Part shown: positions 52,161 to 62,085 of the stretch, piece by piece
Numbering within the stretch: the stretch's first letter is position 1
Layout: each line of letters begins with the position of its first letter
Assembly: GCF_002564045.1 (NCBI RefSeq)
Contig: NZ_PDJK01000002.1
Coordinates: forward strand, 1,798,001-1,862,000
Length of the DNA: 64,000 nt
From: Amycolatopsis sulphurea
Lineage (GTDB): Bacteria; Actinomycetota; Actinomycetes; Mycobacteriales; Pseudonocardiaceae
Direction of reading: 5' to 3'
The notes under the pieces: generated by a model
Seen by the model: the letters and a program-made list of their open reading frames with translations, nothing else
Told to the model about the DNA's origin: nothing
Databases searched by the model: none
Program-made: the position numbers and the translations under genes

Positions 52161-54425
52161 GTGATCGACTCGGCCGAACACGTCCAGCTCACCACAACCG
52201 ACTACGCCCGCGCGGAACAGATGCTCGCGCCGTACCGGGCACGGCTCGTGCCGCGGGGCGAGGTGGTCCCGCAATGGTCGGACGACGGGGCGCGATTCTG
52301 GTACGAGGCCGGGGGACGCCACGTCCTGGTCGAGCCCGCGACGAGCACCCGGCGCGACGCGTTCGACCACGACCGGCTCGCCGCCGCGCTGTCCCGGGTG
52401 AGCGGGACGGCCGTGGAGGCCGACGATCTGCCGCTCACGTCGATCGAGTTCGAGGTCCCCGGCGTCATCCGCTTCTCCGCGTTGGACGCACGCTGGGAAT
52501 GGTCGGATCAGGCCGGGACCTGCACCCGGGTCGAGGACGACCCGGTGCCGTTGCCGTGGGAGATCGCGTCGCCGGACCGGGCGTGGGTGGCGTTCCGGCG
52601 GGACGGCAACGTCTGGGTGCGCAGCCGGGACGGGGAGCAGGAGTTCGGGCTCACCGACGACGCCGAGGAGCACTGGGACTACGGCGGAGTGGCCGAGGCC
52701 GCGACCAAGGTGAAGCTGCCCCTGCTGGGGATGGATTCGCTGCTCGTGGCGGAATGGTCGCCGGACTCCACCCGGTTGATCACCCACCGGATCGATCAGC
52801 GCGAGTTGCCCGAGCAGGTCCTCGTGGAATCCAGCCCGAAGGACGGCGGACGGCCGGTGACCCACCGGGTGCGCTACCCGATGCCCGGCGACGAGGCGCA
52901 GCCGACGATGACGTGGCACGTGCTCGACGTGCGCACCAAGGAGAACCTGACCGTCCCGGGCGAACCGGAGATCCTGGGCACTCCCTACGCCCTCCAGCGC
53001 CGGTGGTGGTCGGAAGACGGCGAGACCGTGCACGTCCTGCACCAGTCCCGGGACGGGCGCACCCTCGAACTGCGCCGCCTGGACCCCGCAACCGGCGCGA
53101 TGAAGACGCTGATCACCGAGACCGCCGAGACTCGCGTCGATGCCTCGCCGTTCCTGCACGTGTCGCCGCTGGTGCGCTTCCTGGATTCGGGGGAGATCCT
53201 GTGGTGGTCCCAACGCGACGGCTGGGGACACCTATATCTCTACTCGGCCGAGGGCGAGCAGCTCGGGCAGATCACCGAGGGACCCTGGCTCGTCCGCGAG
53301 GTCCTGCGGATCGACGAAGACCGCCGCCGGGTGTGGTTCCTGGCCTGCGGCCTGAGCGAGGACCCCTACGTCCGCCAGATCTGCCGGGTGGATCTCGACG
53401 GTGGCGAGTTCGCGCGGATCACCGAGGACGAACTGGACCACGACGCGATCGCCCCGCCCAACGGCGAATACCTCGTCGACCGGGCCTCCACCATCGCGCT
53501 TCCGGCCCGCTCCCGGGTGCTCGGCGCCGAGGGTGAGGTGCTGGTGGAACTGGAGGCCCCGGACACGTCCGCGCTGGAGGCAGCCGGGTGGAGCCCGCCC
53601 GAACGATTCCAGGCGCTCGCCGCCGACGGGCACACCCCGATCTACGGGCTGTTGTGGCGCCCGCACGGCTTCGACCCGGCGCGGCGGTACCCGGTCGTGG
53701 ATCACGCCTATCCCGGACCCAACATTCAGCGCGCGGCGCCGGCGTTCCGCAACCTGTTCACCGGTGAGGCCGAGGCACTGGCCGCACTCGGATTCGCCGT
53801 CGTCGCGGTCGACGGTCGGGGAACTCCCTTGCGCAGCAAGGCTTTCCTTGACTACTCCTACGGCGACCTCGGCATGGCCGCGGCGCTGGACGACCACGTC
53901 GCCGCCATCCGCGAACTCGGCCGGCGCCACGCCTGGCTCGACACCGACCGGGCCGGCATCACCGGCCACTCCGGTGGCGGATTCTTCACCGCCCGGGCCC
54001 TGCTGACCCACCCCGAGTTCTACTCGGTGGGGGTCGCCCAATCCGGCGCCCACGACTTTTCGATCTACCTGCCGTTCTGGGTCGAGCACAATCACGGGGA
54101 AATCACCGAGGACAATCGCCGGGCGCTGGTCAACACGCTGTCAGCCGCCAACCTACGCGGCAAGCTCCTCCTGATAGACGGCGAACTGGACGACAATGTG
54201 CTGCCCTACCAGAGTTTGCGCCTGGTCAACGCACTCATCGACGCCGACGCCGATGTCGACATGCTGCTCATTCCCGGCGTCGAGCACAGTCTCCACGGCC
54301 GCCACCACTACGTCACGCGGCGTACTTGGGACTACCTCGTGCGCCACCTGCACCGCACGGAACCGCCGCCCTACCGCGTCGCACCGTTCCCGCCGAAGCC
54401 GATCTGGGCCATCCAGCCGAGTTGA
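52161..54425 (+). CDS. S9 family prolyl oligopeptidase (DPP IV-like)
   Basis: 754 residues from the GTG at 52161 (AAAGGA upstream). An N-terminal DPP IV-type beta-propeller (EIASPDRAWVAFRRDGNVWV, LLVAEWSPDSTRLITHRIDQ, ILWWSQRDGWGHLYLYS) is followed by an alpha/beta-hydrolase domain. The catalytic Ser is in GITGHSGGGFFTA, the Asp in DGELDDNVLP and the His in GVEHSLHGRHHYV. There is no signal peptide, so it is probably cytoplasmic. It cleaves peptides, likely after proline. The terminator at 54433 shows it is monocistronic. Confidence 0.93.
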   Translation: MIDSAEHVQLTTTDYARAEQMLAPYRARLVPRGEVVPQWSDDGARFWYEAGGRHVLVEPATSTRRDAFDHDRLAAALSRVSGTAVEADDLPLTSIEFEVPGVIRFSALDARWEWSDQAGTCTRVEDDPVPLPWEIASPDRAWVAFRRDGNVWVRSRDGEQEFGLTDDAEEHWDYGGVAEAATKVKLPLLGMDSLLVAEWSPDSTRLITHRIDQRELPEQVLVESSPKDGGRPVTHRVRYPMPGDEAQPTMTWHVLDVRTKENLTVPGEPEILGTPYALQRRWWSEDGETVHVLHQSRDGRTLELRRLDPATGAMKTLITETAETRVDASPFLHVSPLVRFLDSGEILWWSQRDGWGHLYLYSAEGEQLGQITEGPWLVREVLRIDEDRRRVWFLACGLSEDPYVRQICRVDLDGGEFARITEDELDHDAIAPPNGEYLVDRASTIALPARSRVLGAEGEVLVELEAPDTSALEAAGWSPPERFQALAADGHTPIYGLLWRPHGFDPARRYPVVDHAYPGPNIQRAAPAFRNLFTGEAEALAALGFAVVAVDGRGTPLRSKAFLDYSYGDLGMAAALDDHVAAIRELGRRHAWLDTDRAGITGHSGGGFFTARALLTHPEFYSVGVAQSGAHDFSIYLPFWVEHNHGEITEDNRRALVNTLSAANLRGKLLLIDGELDDNVLPYQSLRLVNALIDADADVDMLLIPGVEHSLHGRHHYVTRRTWDYLVRHLHRTEPPPYRVAPFPPKPIWAIQPS

Positions 54426-54432
54426 ACACGTG

Positions 54433-54480
54433 GATCGCGGTGTCGCCGAGGCAAGCGGCGCACCGCGATCATTTCTTTTG
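54433..54480 (+). terminator. Intrinsic terminator after the S9 peptidase gene
   Basis: Stem GATCGCGGTG with CACCGCGATC, an internal smaller GCC/GGC pairing, then ATTTCTTTTG. It starts 7 nt after the stop codon. Confidence 0.8.
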
Positions 54481-54636
54481 TGTTGCACCGGTTCGGCGGT
54501 TCCGCTCAATATTACTCGTGATCTTCCCGCTGCTATTCGCCTACTATGTTCCAGCAGGTCGTCCCATCGAGAGGTCGAGCGCAAATTCCCGGCCGCATAG
54601 ACATCTGCCACTGGGGGACTGCTTATGGCTGAACCA

Positions 54637-55218
54637 TCAGTAGCTGGGACCCTGGGCTGGCGTGCCGCGTTTCTTGGCTTCAGCGGTGAGGTGACAGCCG
54701 GACTCGAAAGTCAGTCCGACGTTCTTACCGACGCCGAAAGTAAGCTCTGCGTTATACTCATCGCGAAAGATGGACTCGTGGTTGCCTGGTTGGTTAGCGA
54801 TCACCTTAGGGTGCGCGTCGAACCCATACTGATGCGCCACTTCGCCCACTGTAGCGAGCGCACGTTCCCACTGGTCGTCGCGAAACCCGCCCGTGCCGAC
54901 CCAATTGCCCATTCCTCGAACAATCGCGTCGTGTGTTCGCAAGCCCGCGTTCACTGCGGCAAAGTCGTTCCCACAGGAAGCCGAGGTCTGTTCCAAGCTT
55001 TGCCGCCATTGCAACGTCGGGAATTCGGCGACTAGCCGCTGTCGTGTCTCGCCGTACATCTGTTCGTAGCGTGCACTGGCCTGGTCTATGTCGGGGCGTT
55101 TCATCAGTTCCGCGAACTGTTGTGTCCTCTGGTCCATCGTCGTCTCCCGTGGCGCGTCTGGGCCGGTGCATGCGGCGAGGGTACGGCAAGCAAGAGAGCG
55201 GGGAGCACCGGTCGGCAT
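54637..55218 (-). CDS. LppA-family lipoprotein, signal peptide probably frameshifted
   Basis: The mature part is SARYEQMYGETRQRLVAEFP, LEQTSASCGNDFAAV, DDQWERALATVGEVAHQYGF and FGVGKNVGLTFESGCHLTAE. This matches the mycobacterial LppA-type lipoprotein pattern of unknown function. In the listed frame the lipobox TLAAC is preceded by only 13 non-hydrophobic residues. A neighbouring frame starting at 55229 supplies the missing signal (MKRLCRPVLPALLLA). One lost base near 55183 would explain this, so the native start is probably 55229. The gene lies 33 nt after the DUF1023 remnant. Confidence 0.72.
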   Translation of the reverse strand: MPTGAPRSLACRTLAACTGPDAPRETTMDQRTQQFAELMKRPDIDQASARYEQMYGETRQRLVAEFPTLQWRQSLEQTSASCGNDFAAVNAGLRTHDAIVRGMGNWVGTGGFRDDQWERALATVGEVAHQYGFDAHPKVIANQPGNHESIFRDEYNAELTFGVGKNVGLTFESGCHLTAEAKKRGTPAQGPSY

Positions 55219-55251
55219 AGGCGTTTCATGTTGCGCAGGGGTACCCCTTGG

Positions 55252-55790
55252 TCATCGTGGTGGCGGCTGGGGGACGCGACCGGGCGGCGCGGGGATCGGC
55301 TGGCCCGGTGTCGGCGGCGGCGACGGAAGGGAATCCGGCGGGATATAGCTGACCTTCAGGTCAGGTCGTCCCGCGACGACACTGGCCATGTTGTATTGGC
55401 TGGTGGATTTGCCTTCTAAGTACTGGCCGTGTTCGTGTGTGACGTGTAGGGGCTGCCCGTCCACGCCCACGGCATTCTCGGTCGACAGGCGGTGGATCCC
55501 GTCCAGTGAGTCCGACGCGATCCTGCCTTGCGCGTCGTCATATGGCGAGGCCCCGAAGTGGTTGGCGACATCCAGGCTAGGCACCGGATCTTGATCTGAC
55601 CAGGCCGAGAACATATGGCCCTCAGGAACTTTGAGATCGGCGCGTGAGTTGGCGCCGAGACCAGGAGAGCCGAACACCACCGCGTCGTTGACCGGGGTGT
55701 CATGCTGCAAGGCCGTTACGCCAACGCCTTCGGCGCGATATGCGCGGTCACCCGATTCAGGCACACGCGCATATCGCCAACGGCAGCTTG
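55252..55790 (-). pseudogene. C-terminal remnant of a DUF1023 alpha/beta-hydrolase
   Basis: The segment ALQHDTPVNDAVVFGSPGLG, LKVPEGHMFSAWSDQDPVP, NHFGASPYD and STSQYNMASVVAGRPDLKVS corresponds to the end of DUF1023 hydrolases, often found in WXG-type secreted proteins. The catalytic GHSYGS elbow and everything before it are missing. A Pro-rich tail (PPTPGQPIPAPPGRVP) follows. Confidence 0.65.
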
Positions 55791-55839
55791 ATGAACGAGG
55801 AGGTCGACCCATCGAGACCAACGAAGAGATCCGCTATCA

Positions 55840-56277
55840 CTAATCATCGAATGGGAATTTGTACGGCTCCCGCCGCTCCTCGATGACCTTCCTTCTGTTC
55901 GGCACCTCTTCACCCAAAACCACAAGAGCGTCCGTACCCCCGTCCTTCCGCCACAGAGTGGGCGCAAATATCACGTGCTCCGGGTATTTCCCCCTGGCAA
56001 GCTTATGGGACATCTCGCTCGTGACGACTTGCTTCATCACTTCATCGTCAAGGGAAACACCCCATCGCCACCCGGCACATTCGTCCACAGCAAGCACAGC
56101 ACCGGCTTTGACGATGCGTCGAACTTCGTCCGGCTCAAGCCATCCCGTGACGAAGTTCCACCTGCTGCCGTCAGGACCGACAACGACTTCACCGTCGTCT
56201 GCGTACTGCGGTTCTTCTTCCACCGTCAAACCATCCAACGTGATTGAGAAATTTTCCGAGCAAAAATCTCTGTGCAA
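55840..56277 (-). CDS. Hypothetical 145-residue acidic protein
   Basis: Reads SITLDGLTVEEEPQYADDGE, GPDGSRWNFVTGWLEPDEVR, AVLAVDECAGWRWGVSLDDE and EHVIFAPTLWRKDGGTDALV. It has no signal or membrane segment and looks like a compact cytoplasmic protein. It lies just upstream of the DUF1023 remnant on the same strand; small acidic proteins in that position are often immunity proteins. That is only a positional suggestion. The family is not recognised. Confidence 0.55.
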   Translation of the reverse strand: MHRDFCSENFSITLDGLTVEEEPQYADDGEVVVGPDGSRWNFVTGWLEPDEVRRIVKAGAVLAVDECAGWRWGVSLDDEVMKQVVTSEMSHKLARGKYPEHVIFAPTLWRKDGGTDALVVLGEEVPNRRKVIEERREPYKFPFDD

Positions 56278-56714
56278 GCTCGACGATACCGACCGCGCCC
56301 TCCGCTCCTGCCTTCATCTCTCTTCGCGGCCTTCTTCGCAGCTGCCTTGGTCGGCAACTTCTTGCCGGCATGCTGAGCCGGGGGCTTGTACCGAGACGTG
56401 GCCACGCAGCGAGCGCAGGTGCAACGCCTCGTTGAGGTCGCTCACGCGGGCGCGAACCGGTACTGGCTGCGGGACGTCCGCTGCCCAAGCGCGGCGAGGA
56501 CGGCGAAATGCGCGGCGGATGTTTCGCCGCCCCGGTCGGGGGCCGTGACGGCCAACGGCCATCGGAACAAACAGAGATGCGTAACGCCACCGCATGGTTT
56601 CACCACGGTAGACAGGACTGTGTCGATTAGCATAGAGCCGGTTGACTGCAGAGCACCGGACGGCGGGTGCCTCCCACCACGAGGAGCGTGAGAAGTGAGC
56701 AGGACCGGTCGGAC
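56278..56714. other. Gene-free stretch before the broken hydrolase
   Basis: 437 nt. Open frames on both strands are short, Arg-rich and without starts. It contains the promoter region of the plus-strand hydrolase remnant. No RNA gene was seen. Confidence 0.35.
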
Positions 56715-57448
56715 ATGGACCCCCTCGGGAACTTCCGGCTGGCCGATGGGCGTGAGGTTGCGTGGGGTGAGTTCGGCGACCCGACGTCGCCGGTGGTCTT
56801 CTGGCTGCACGGCCTCGGCAATTGCCGCGTCAGTGGCAAGGGCATGCACGCGCTGGCGAGCGACGCGGGAGTGCGCATCATCGCGCCGGACCGCCCCGGC
56901 ATCGGCCTGTCCTCACCTCAGCCCGGGCGGCGGATTCTGGACTACCCCGCGGATCTCACGGCGCTGGCCGACCACTTCGGTCTCGAGCAGTACCAGGTGC
57001 TCGGCATCTCGGGCGGCGGACCGTTCGCCCTGGCCTGCGCGGCCCAAGGCGACACCAGGCATTTCGCACCGTCGTGATCAGCGGCGCCGGTCAGCTGGAC
57101 AAGCCGGGTGCGCTCGAGAGCTTGGGCGACACCACGAACTTCCTCCGCACAGCGGCATCCGGCCCCGAGGCCGCGATCCCGCACCTGGAGCAGCAGGCGC
57201 TGGCGGCGAACAACGTCGACAGCGCTCTGGAGGTCATCATCTCGGCCATGGCGCCGGAGGATCAGGCCTGCGCGGCCGAGAACCCCCAGGTAGTGCTCGA
57301 TCTGTTCGATTCGATAGCTGCTGCCGCGGTGAACGGCGTGGAGGGGATCGCCTATGAGGCGTGGCTGCTGACCCAGCCGTGGGGCTTCGAACTCTCGGAT
57401 GTCCGGGGCCCGGTGGACAGGGTATCGGCAAAGTCGGTGTGGAGGTCC
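56715..57448 (+). pseudogene. Alpha/beta-hydrolase, frameshifted and cut short at the palindromic repeat
   Basis: The start MDPLGNFRLADGREVAWGEF leads to FWLHGLG, IIAPDRPGIGLSSPQPGRR and nucleophile elbow VLGISGGGPFALACAA. The frame then ends at a TGA at 57076-57078. The protein continues in another frame from about 57055 (RTVVISGAGQLDKPGALESL to YEAWLLTQPWGFELSDV), which implies one lost base. At 57449 the coding sequence runs into the palindromic repeat, translated there as SVKGPFTDSESVKGPFT. The catalytic Asp/His part expected afterwards is absent. Confidence 0.78.
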
Positions 57449-57495
57449 GTGAAGGGGCCCTTCACGGACTCAGAGTCCGTGAAGGGCCCCTTCAC
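57449..57495. repeat. 47-bp palindromic repeat, copy 3, at the end of a broken gene
   Basis: GTGAAGGGGCCCTTCACGGA, CTCAGAG, TCCGTGAAGGGCCCCTTCAC: perfect arms around CTCAGAG. The associated motif CAGGGTATCGGCAAAGTCGG lies directly upstream at 57418-57437. The element sits where the hydrolase reading frame loses homology. Confidence 0.95.
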
Positions 57496-57872
57496 AGACC
57501 CGAAACCGGTCCGGCGCACGCCACGAGGTGGCCGCACACACCTCCGCATCACCCGCTGCCGGGCCCCCGGCAGACATCAGCGGAGACATCGGGCTTCGGC
57601 CGGAGTTCCCCTTGCAGTCAAGGACAACGGGAACGCCATCAGATTCCGACCCGTTCCAGGCCTGGAACGCCGGTAGTTCAATCAGCGGGCGCTGTGATCT
57701 GCCGGTTCTTACCGAACCGGCGCATCGCTGGAACAATCGAAGGACGTGCCTCTCGGCACCGCGGAAACTGAGTCGGATCCACCGCAATCGAGCCTGCGGC
57801 CTCAATCCTCAGATCCAGGTTTCCATCCCCCGGCGACCCACCGGATAAAATCACCTCAACCCAAAAGCCACC
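57496..57872. other. Gap between the repeat and the flavoprotein gene
   Basis: 377 nt, no supported gene. It should hold the 3' end of the flavoprotein transcript and any lost part of the hydrolase gene, but no hydrolase-like sequence is readable. Confidence 0.35.
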
Positions 57873-59513
57873 TCAAGTACGCGGAATCCCGAACCCCGGC
57901 GTCAGAATCGCCGCCGGGTCGAACTCCGCGAGAGCGGCCGTCACCTCCGGCCAGCTGTCGCCGTAATGCGTGCGCCAGTGGCTGGGGGTCAGCGGACGCG
58001 AGCCGATCGGGTAGATCGTGGCGTCGGCGGCCTGTTCCAGGTCGTCGGCTGCCGCGGCGGTGCGGCGCAGGGTGCGGTGGATGTAGTCCGTGCCGGAGTC
58101 GGCGGGGGCGGCCCGGAGGACGTCGAACAGCAGCGTCAGCTCGCCGGGCTGGGGCGGCTGGTTCCGGCGGTGCTGGGGAAGGCGCAGGCGTGGCCGGGTG
58201 AATTTCGTGCTGTCGTGGGGAAAGACGAGGACGAACGACAGGCCGTCGGGGTGCCAGTCGTCGGCGCCCAGTGCGGTCAGCTGGTCCAGGATGATCCGGT
58301 CGGCGGTGGCGCCGGGCAGGAAGACGTCCAGCCAGATCTTGATGGTGTCGGCCCATTTTCGCCGCGCGATCCAGGCGTCGATGGTCGAGGTGATCGAGGT
58401 GATGTGGTCGAGCCAGCAGACGACGCCGCGCCCGTGGATCCGGTTTTCCGGGTGCGTGCTCCCGGACGCCTCCCGGATGATCATCTCGACGGACGCGGTG
58501 TGGTCGGCCGCCGGGTGGTCCTCGTAGACGGCCAGGTGCAGATTTGTGGTCATCGGTTCCCGGCCCCGCGGCGGCATCACCATCGCGTACACCTCGTCGA
58601 ACCGGCCCGAGGTGGCGGCGTGCCGGAGGGCGTGCAGGCCTTCCTGCTGGTCGGTGAAGGGGACGACGGCGCGCCACACCAGGGGCTGGGCTGGTTCCAG
58701 CGTGAGCCGGGCGCGGGTGATCACGCCGACCTGGCCCAGCCCGGCCAGCGCGGAGTCGAACAACCGGCGGTGCTGCTCCGGAGAGCACCACACGAGTTCG
58801 CCGGTGCCGGTGGCCACCTGCAGTGCTTCGACCGAATCCACCTGGGCGCCGGCCCCCGGCTGGTTGCTGATCCCGCCCACGGTCAAGGTCCCGCCGACGC
58901 TGAGGCCCAGATATCCGGTGTGCCCACCGGCGAATCGCAATCCGCGCGCGTACAGCTGCGGCACGAGATCGGCCCAGAGGATCCCGGCTTCCACCTCCGC
59001 CCACCGCCCACGCGGATCGATCCGGACGACCCGATCCAGAGCGGTCATGTCGATCGCGACCCCGCCGAGGGCGAGCCGCTGCCCGTGCACGGTGTGCCCG
59101 GCACCCTGCGCGGCAACGGGGACCCGCAGGTCGGCGCACCTGCCGATCGTCCGCGCGACGTCGTCGGCGCTGCCCGGGCGCAGGACGGCGGCCGGGAAGC
59201 CCTGGCACACCCGCCCCATGTCCCGGCCGGCGGCCTCGATCACCTCGCGGCCGCCGAGCAGGTCGCCGTCCAGCCCGTCCACGAAGGACCGGCATATCGC
59301 GGACACCGGTCCCCACCCCCGGATGATCGGGTCGTAGCCAAGCGCGGACTGCATCAGGTCTCCAGAAGTGGTCGCGGACAAGGCATGATCGCCGAGAAGC
59401 ACCCTTCCCCACCGGACCCGCGCGGAAAAGCAGTCACCCTCGACAGCGGGCACCCGACCCTCGACACCGTCGATCGACCCCCCTCGTACCCTCTTCAGCA
59501 CGGTCGCGCCCAC
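57873..59513 (-). CDS. FAD-linked oxidoreductase, cytokinin-dehydrogenase-like
   Basis: 546 residues from a GTG at 59513. The PCMH-type FAD domain has AAQGAGHTVHGQRLALGGVA, in which H140 aligns with the His that binds FAD covalently in cytokinin dehydrogenases, and GGTLTVGGISNQPGAGAQVD. The C-terminal substrate domain (IHGRGVVCWLDHITSIT, SFVLVFPHDSTKFTRP) and tail (YGDSWPEVTAALAEFDPAAI) agree. There is no signal peptide. It is divergent from the STAND-LuxR regulator, a likely controller. It could oxidise cytokinins or another amine or alcohol; the substrate is not certain. Confidence 0.85.
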   Translation of the reverse strand: MGATVLKRVRGGSIDGVEGRVPAVEGDCFSARVRWGRVLLGDHALSATTSGDLMQSALGYDPIIRGWGPVSAICRSFVDGLDGDLLGGREVIEAAGRDMGRVCQGFPAAVLRPGSADDVARTIGRCADLRVPVAAQGAGHTVHGQRLALGGVAIDMTALDRVVRIDPRGRWAEVEAGILWADLVPQLYARGLRFAGGHTGYLGLSVGGTLTVGGISNQPGAGAQVDSVEALQVATGTGELVWCSPEQHRRLFDSALAGLGQVGVITRARLTLEPAQPLVWRAVVPFTDQQEGLHALRHAATSGRFDEVYAMVMPPRGREPMTTNLHLAVYEDHPAADHTASVEMIIREASGSTHPENRIHGRGVVCWLDHITSITSTIDAWIARRKWADTIKIWLDVFLPGATADRIILDQLTALGADDWHPDGLSFVLVFPHDSTKFTRPRLRLPQHRRNQPPQPGELTLLFDVLRAAPADSGTDYIHRTLRRTAAAADDLEQAADATIYPIGSRPLTPSHWRTHYGDSWPEVTAALAEFDPAAILTPGFGIPRT

Positions 59514-59660
59514 TGACAGTTGACTCCATCCGGTGGATTGTGCGTGTTTCTCTCGCCACCCGATCTTGATCGCCTACGGTGGGGCGAACAGTCGGTCACG
59601 CTCCGTGCCGGGCGAGGGGTGCGGAGCAAACCCGGCACATTCCCGGGAAAGGGCGGGACG

Positions 59661-62078
59661 ATGGGGACACCGGAACGTGATCCGCACCGTTCCATCTCGG
59701 GCCTGACCAGCCTCGTCGGGCGCACCACGGCCCTGGACGAACTGCGGCAGCTGCTCATCCGCGACGGAGCCCGGCTCGTCACCTTGCACGGCGACGGCGG
59801 AGTGGGGAAAACCCGTCTCGCCGAAGAGATCTTCCGGGAAATCTCGGCCAAGGAGGACCTCTCGGGGCGGGCGGCGCCGTTCGACGGCGCCGCGGTCGTG
59901 CCGCTCGCGGGTGTCGCGCGGAATGCCGAGGCCGGGTCGCTCCCCCGGTCCGCCGCGGCGCGGGAACGGCTCGAAGTGTCCGTCTGCCAGGAGATCGTGG
60001 CGGCGCTGGACATCCATCGCGCCGCGGGCAAGACGGTCGACGACCTGCTGCGTGCCTTCGCCGAGCACCTGGCGGGCCGCCGGTTGCTGCTGGTGCTCGA
60101 CAACTGTGAGCTGCTCACCGACGAAGTGGCCGAGATCGCCGAGTGCCTGCTGGCCGACGATCCCGAGCTGCAGATCCTGACCACGAGCCGGATACCCCTC
60201 AACGTCCACGGCGAGTACCTGGTCCAGGTTCGCCCGCTCGCGATCCCCGATCGCGGCGCCTCCCGCGATGCCGCGGCGCGCACCGACGCCGTCCGGCTGT
60301 TCTGCGATCGCGCGGCGGCGGCGGGAAGCCGGGTCGACGGCTGGACGGACTGGCCGGCCGTCGTGGACCTCGTGCGGCTGTCCGGCGGAGTACCGCTGGT
60401 CCTCGAACTGCTCGCCGCGCAGCTCGTCGTCGGCATCCGCACCCCGACGGCCGTCCTGCACGACCTCATGGAAACCGGGCTGCTCAAGCTCAAGTACACC
60501 CGCGGACGACGCCGGATCCCGCCCCACCACAGCATGCTCGAAGCCACCGTCACGGTTTCGTGGGATGCGTGCGACGTGGCGCAGCAACGGTTGTGGTGTC
60601 AGCTGAGCACGTTCGCCGGGAGCTTCACTCTCGCCGCAGCTGAAGCGGTCTGCGCCGAAGATCCCGCTGTCCCGGCCGCACGCCGCCACGTCGGCGTCAT
60701 GCTCGAAGAATTGATCGTTCGTTCCGTGGTCACGCGCGCCGATTCCGGCCGATATGTGCTCCGGCATTCCTGGCTGCGCGATTACGGAGAACAACGTCTG
60801 CTCGGCAGCGCGGAGGAACGAATCCTCCGCGAACGCCAGTGCACCTGGATCACGAACCTGATCGCCACCGCTGCCCGTTCCTGGTTCGGGCCACGGGAAT
60901 TGCACTGGCTGCACACAGTTCACGACGAGCTGCCGAGCATCGACGCCGCCGTACGGTGGTGCTGTGACACCGGCCAGGTCACGAAGGGCTACCAGCTGGT
61001 CAACAGCGCGGCACGCGTACGAGCCCAGTTCTTTTACGCGAAGGAATACCGCTTCACCGAGTGGTACAAAAACCTCCTCACCGCCGACACCGGCCCGCCG
61101 TCGATCGAGCGCATCGTCGCACTGAGCATGCTCGGGTTCATCTGCATCGCCACCGGGAACAAGGACCACGCGCTCGCCGCCCTCGAAGAGGTCGACGACC
61201 TCATCCCGCACGTCGAAAGCGCTGCCGACCATCCCGCAGTCCTGCTGTTCCGTGGTATCTACCTGGGGCTGACCGACTCCGGCGGCCAAAGCCTCGACTT
61301 GCTCACCGCGGCTGCGCACGCCTTCGACCTCGCCGGCGACCAGGGCAGCCGTCAGATGGCCTTCCTCGTGCGCGCGCTGGTCGCCGGCATGATGCGGCAT
61401 CCGATGGCCGAGGTCTTCACGAAAGAGGCCATCACCCACGCCGGCAACTCGCCGTGGGCCGAGAAGTGGACACGGCTGCTGCTCGCGCTCCCCGGAATGC
61501 CGGTCGCCGACGACGATCTGCCGGACGTCATGGAATCCCTGATCGCCATGGGAGACGCCTGGGAAACCGCCTGGCTGGTCCTCATCCGAGCGCTCGTTCT
61601 GGTCCGGCTCGGGAAATTCCGCATGGCCGCGCACATGATCGGCTGCACCGCCACCGTGCAGCGCCGCCACGGCGTGATCTTCGACGGCATGATTCTCTTC
61701 AAACGACGCTTGGACGAGGCGATCACGAAAATCGAGCACCGGATCGGGCAGAAGGCTTATGCCGACGCCTACCGGCGCGGCCAGACCCTTTCCACGCCCG
61801 AAATCTACGAGCTGGCCACCCGGCCGGCCGCATGCGACGAGCCGCTCAGCCCGCACCAGCTCCGGATCGTCTCCCTGGTGGCGCAGAAGCTGACCAACCG
61901 CGAGATCGCCACCCGGCTCAACTCCACGGAAAGCGCGATCACCCAGGCGCTCACCCGAATCCGCAAGAGAATCCTGCTGCCCGGCAAGGGACGCAACGAT
62001 CGCCCGGCGCTGGTGGCCTGGTTCCGGCAGAACTATCCGCACGGCCTGCCCGCCGGCGCGGCCCACGATTTCGCCTGA
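59661..62078 (+). CDS. STAND/NB-ARC ATPase regulator with LuxR-type HTH
   Basis: 805 residues from the ATG at 59661 (GGGCGGGA upstream). P-loop GDGGVGKTRLAEEI, Walker B RRLLLVLDNCELL and sensor LQILTTSRIPLNV are followed by a winged helix and a TPR-like helical region (about residues 430-740). The C-terminus has a LuxR HTH: PLSPHQLRIVSLVAQKLTNR, EIATRLNSTESAITQALTRI. This is the plan of LAL/SARP-like pathway regulators that integrate a ligand with ATP hydrolysis. It is 147 nt from the divergent flavoprotein gene. The palindromic repeat lies 8 nt after its stop. Confidence 0.9.
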   Translation: MGTPERDPHRSISGLTSLVGRTTALDELRQLLIRDGARLVTLHGDGGVGKTRLAEEIFREISAKEDLSGRAAPFDGAAVVPLAGVARNAEAGSLPRSAAARERLEVSVCQEIVAALDIHRAAGKTVDDLLRAFAEHLAGRRLLLVLDNCELLTDEVAEIAECLLADDPELQILTTSRIPLNVHGEYLVQVRPLAIPDRGASRDAAARTDAVRLFCDRAAAAGSRVDGWTDWPAVVDLVRLSGGVPLVLELLAAQLVVGIRTPTAVLHDLMETGLLKLKYTRGRRRIPPHHSMLEATVTVSWDACDVAQQRLWCQLSTFAGSFTLAAAEAVCAEDPAVPAARRHVGVMLEELIVRSVVTRADSGRYVLRHSWLRDYGEQRLLGSAEERILRERQCTWITNLIATAARSWFGPRELHWLHTVHDELPSIDAAVRWCCDTGQVTKGYQLVNSAARVRAQFFYAKEYRFTEWYKNLLTADTGPPSIERIVALSMLGFICIATGNKDHALAALEEVDDLIPHVESAADHPAVLLFRGIYLGLTDSGGQSLDLLTAAAHAFDLAGDQGSRQMAFLVRALVAGMMRHPMAEVFTKEAITHAGNSPWAEKWTRLLLALPGMPVADDDLPDVMESLIAMGDAWETAWLVLIRALVLVRLGKFRMAAHMIGCTATVQRRHGVIFDGMILFKRRLDEAITKIEHRIGQKAYADAYRRGQTLSTPEIYELATRPAACDEPLSPHQLRIVSLVAQKLTNREIATRLNSTESAITQALTRIRKRILLPGKGRNDRPALVAWFRQNYPHGLPAGAAHDFA

Positions 62079-62085
62079 ACCAGGG

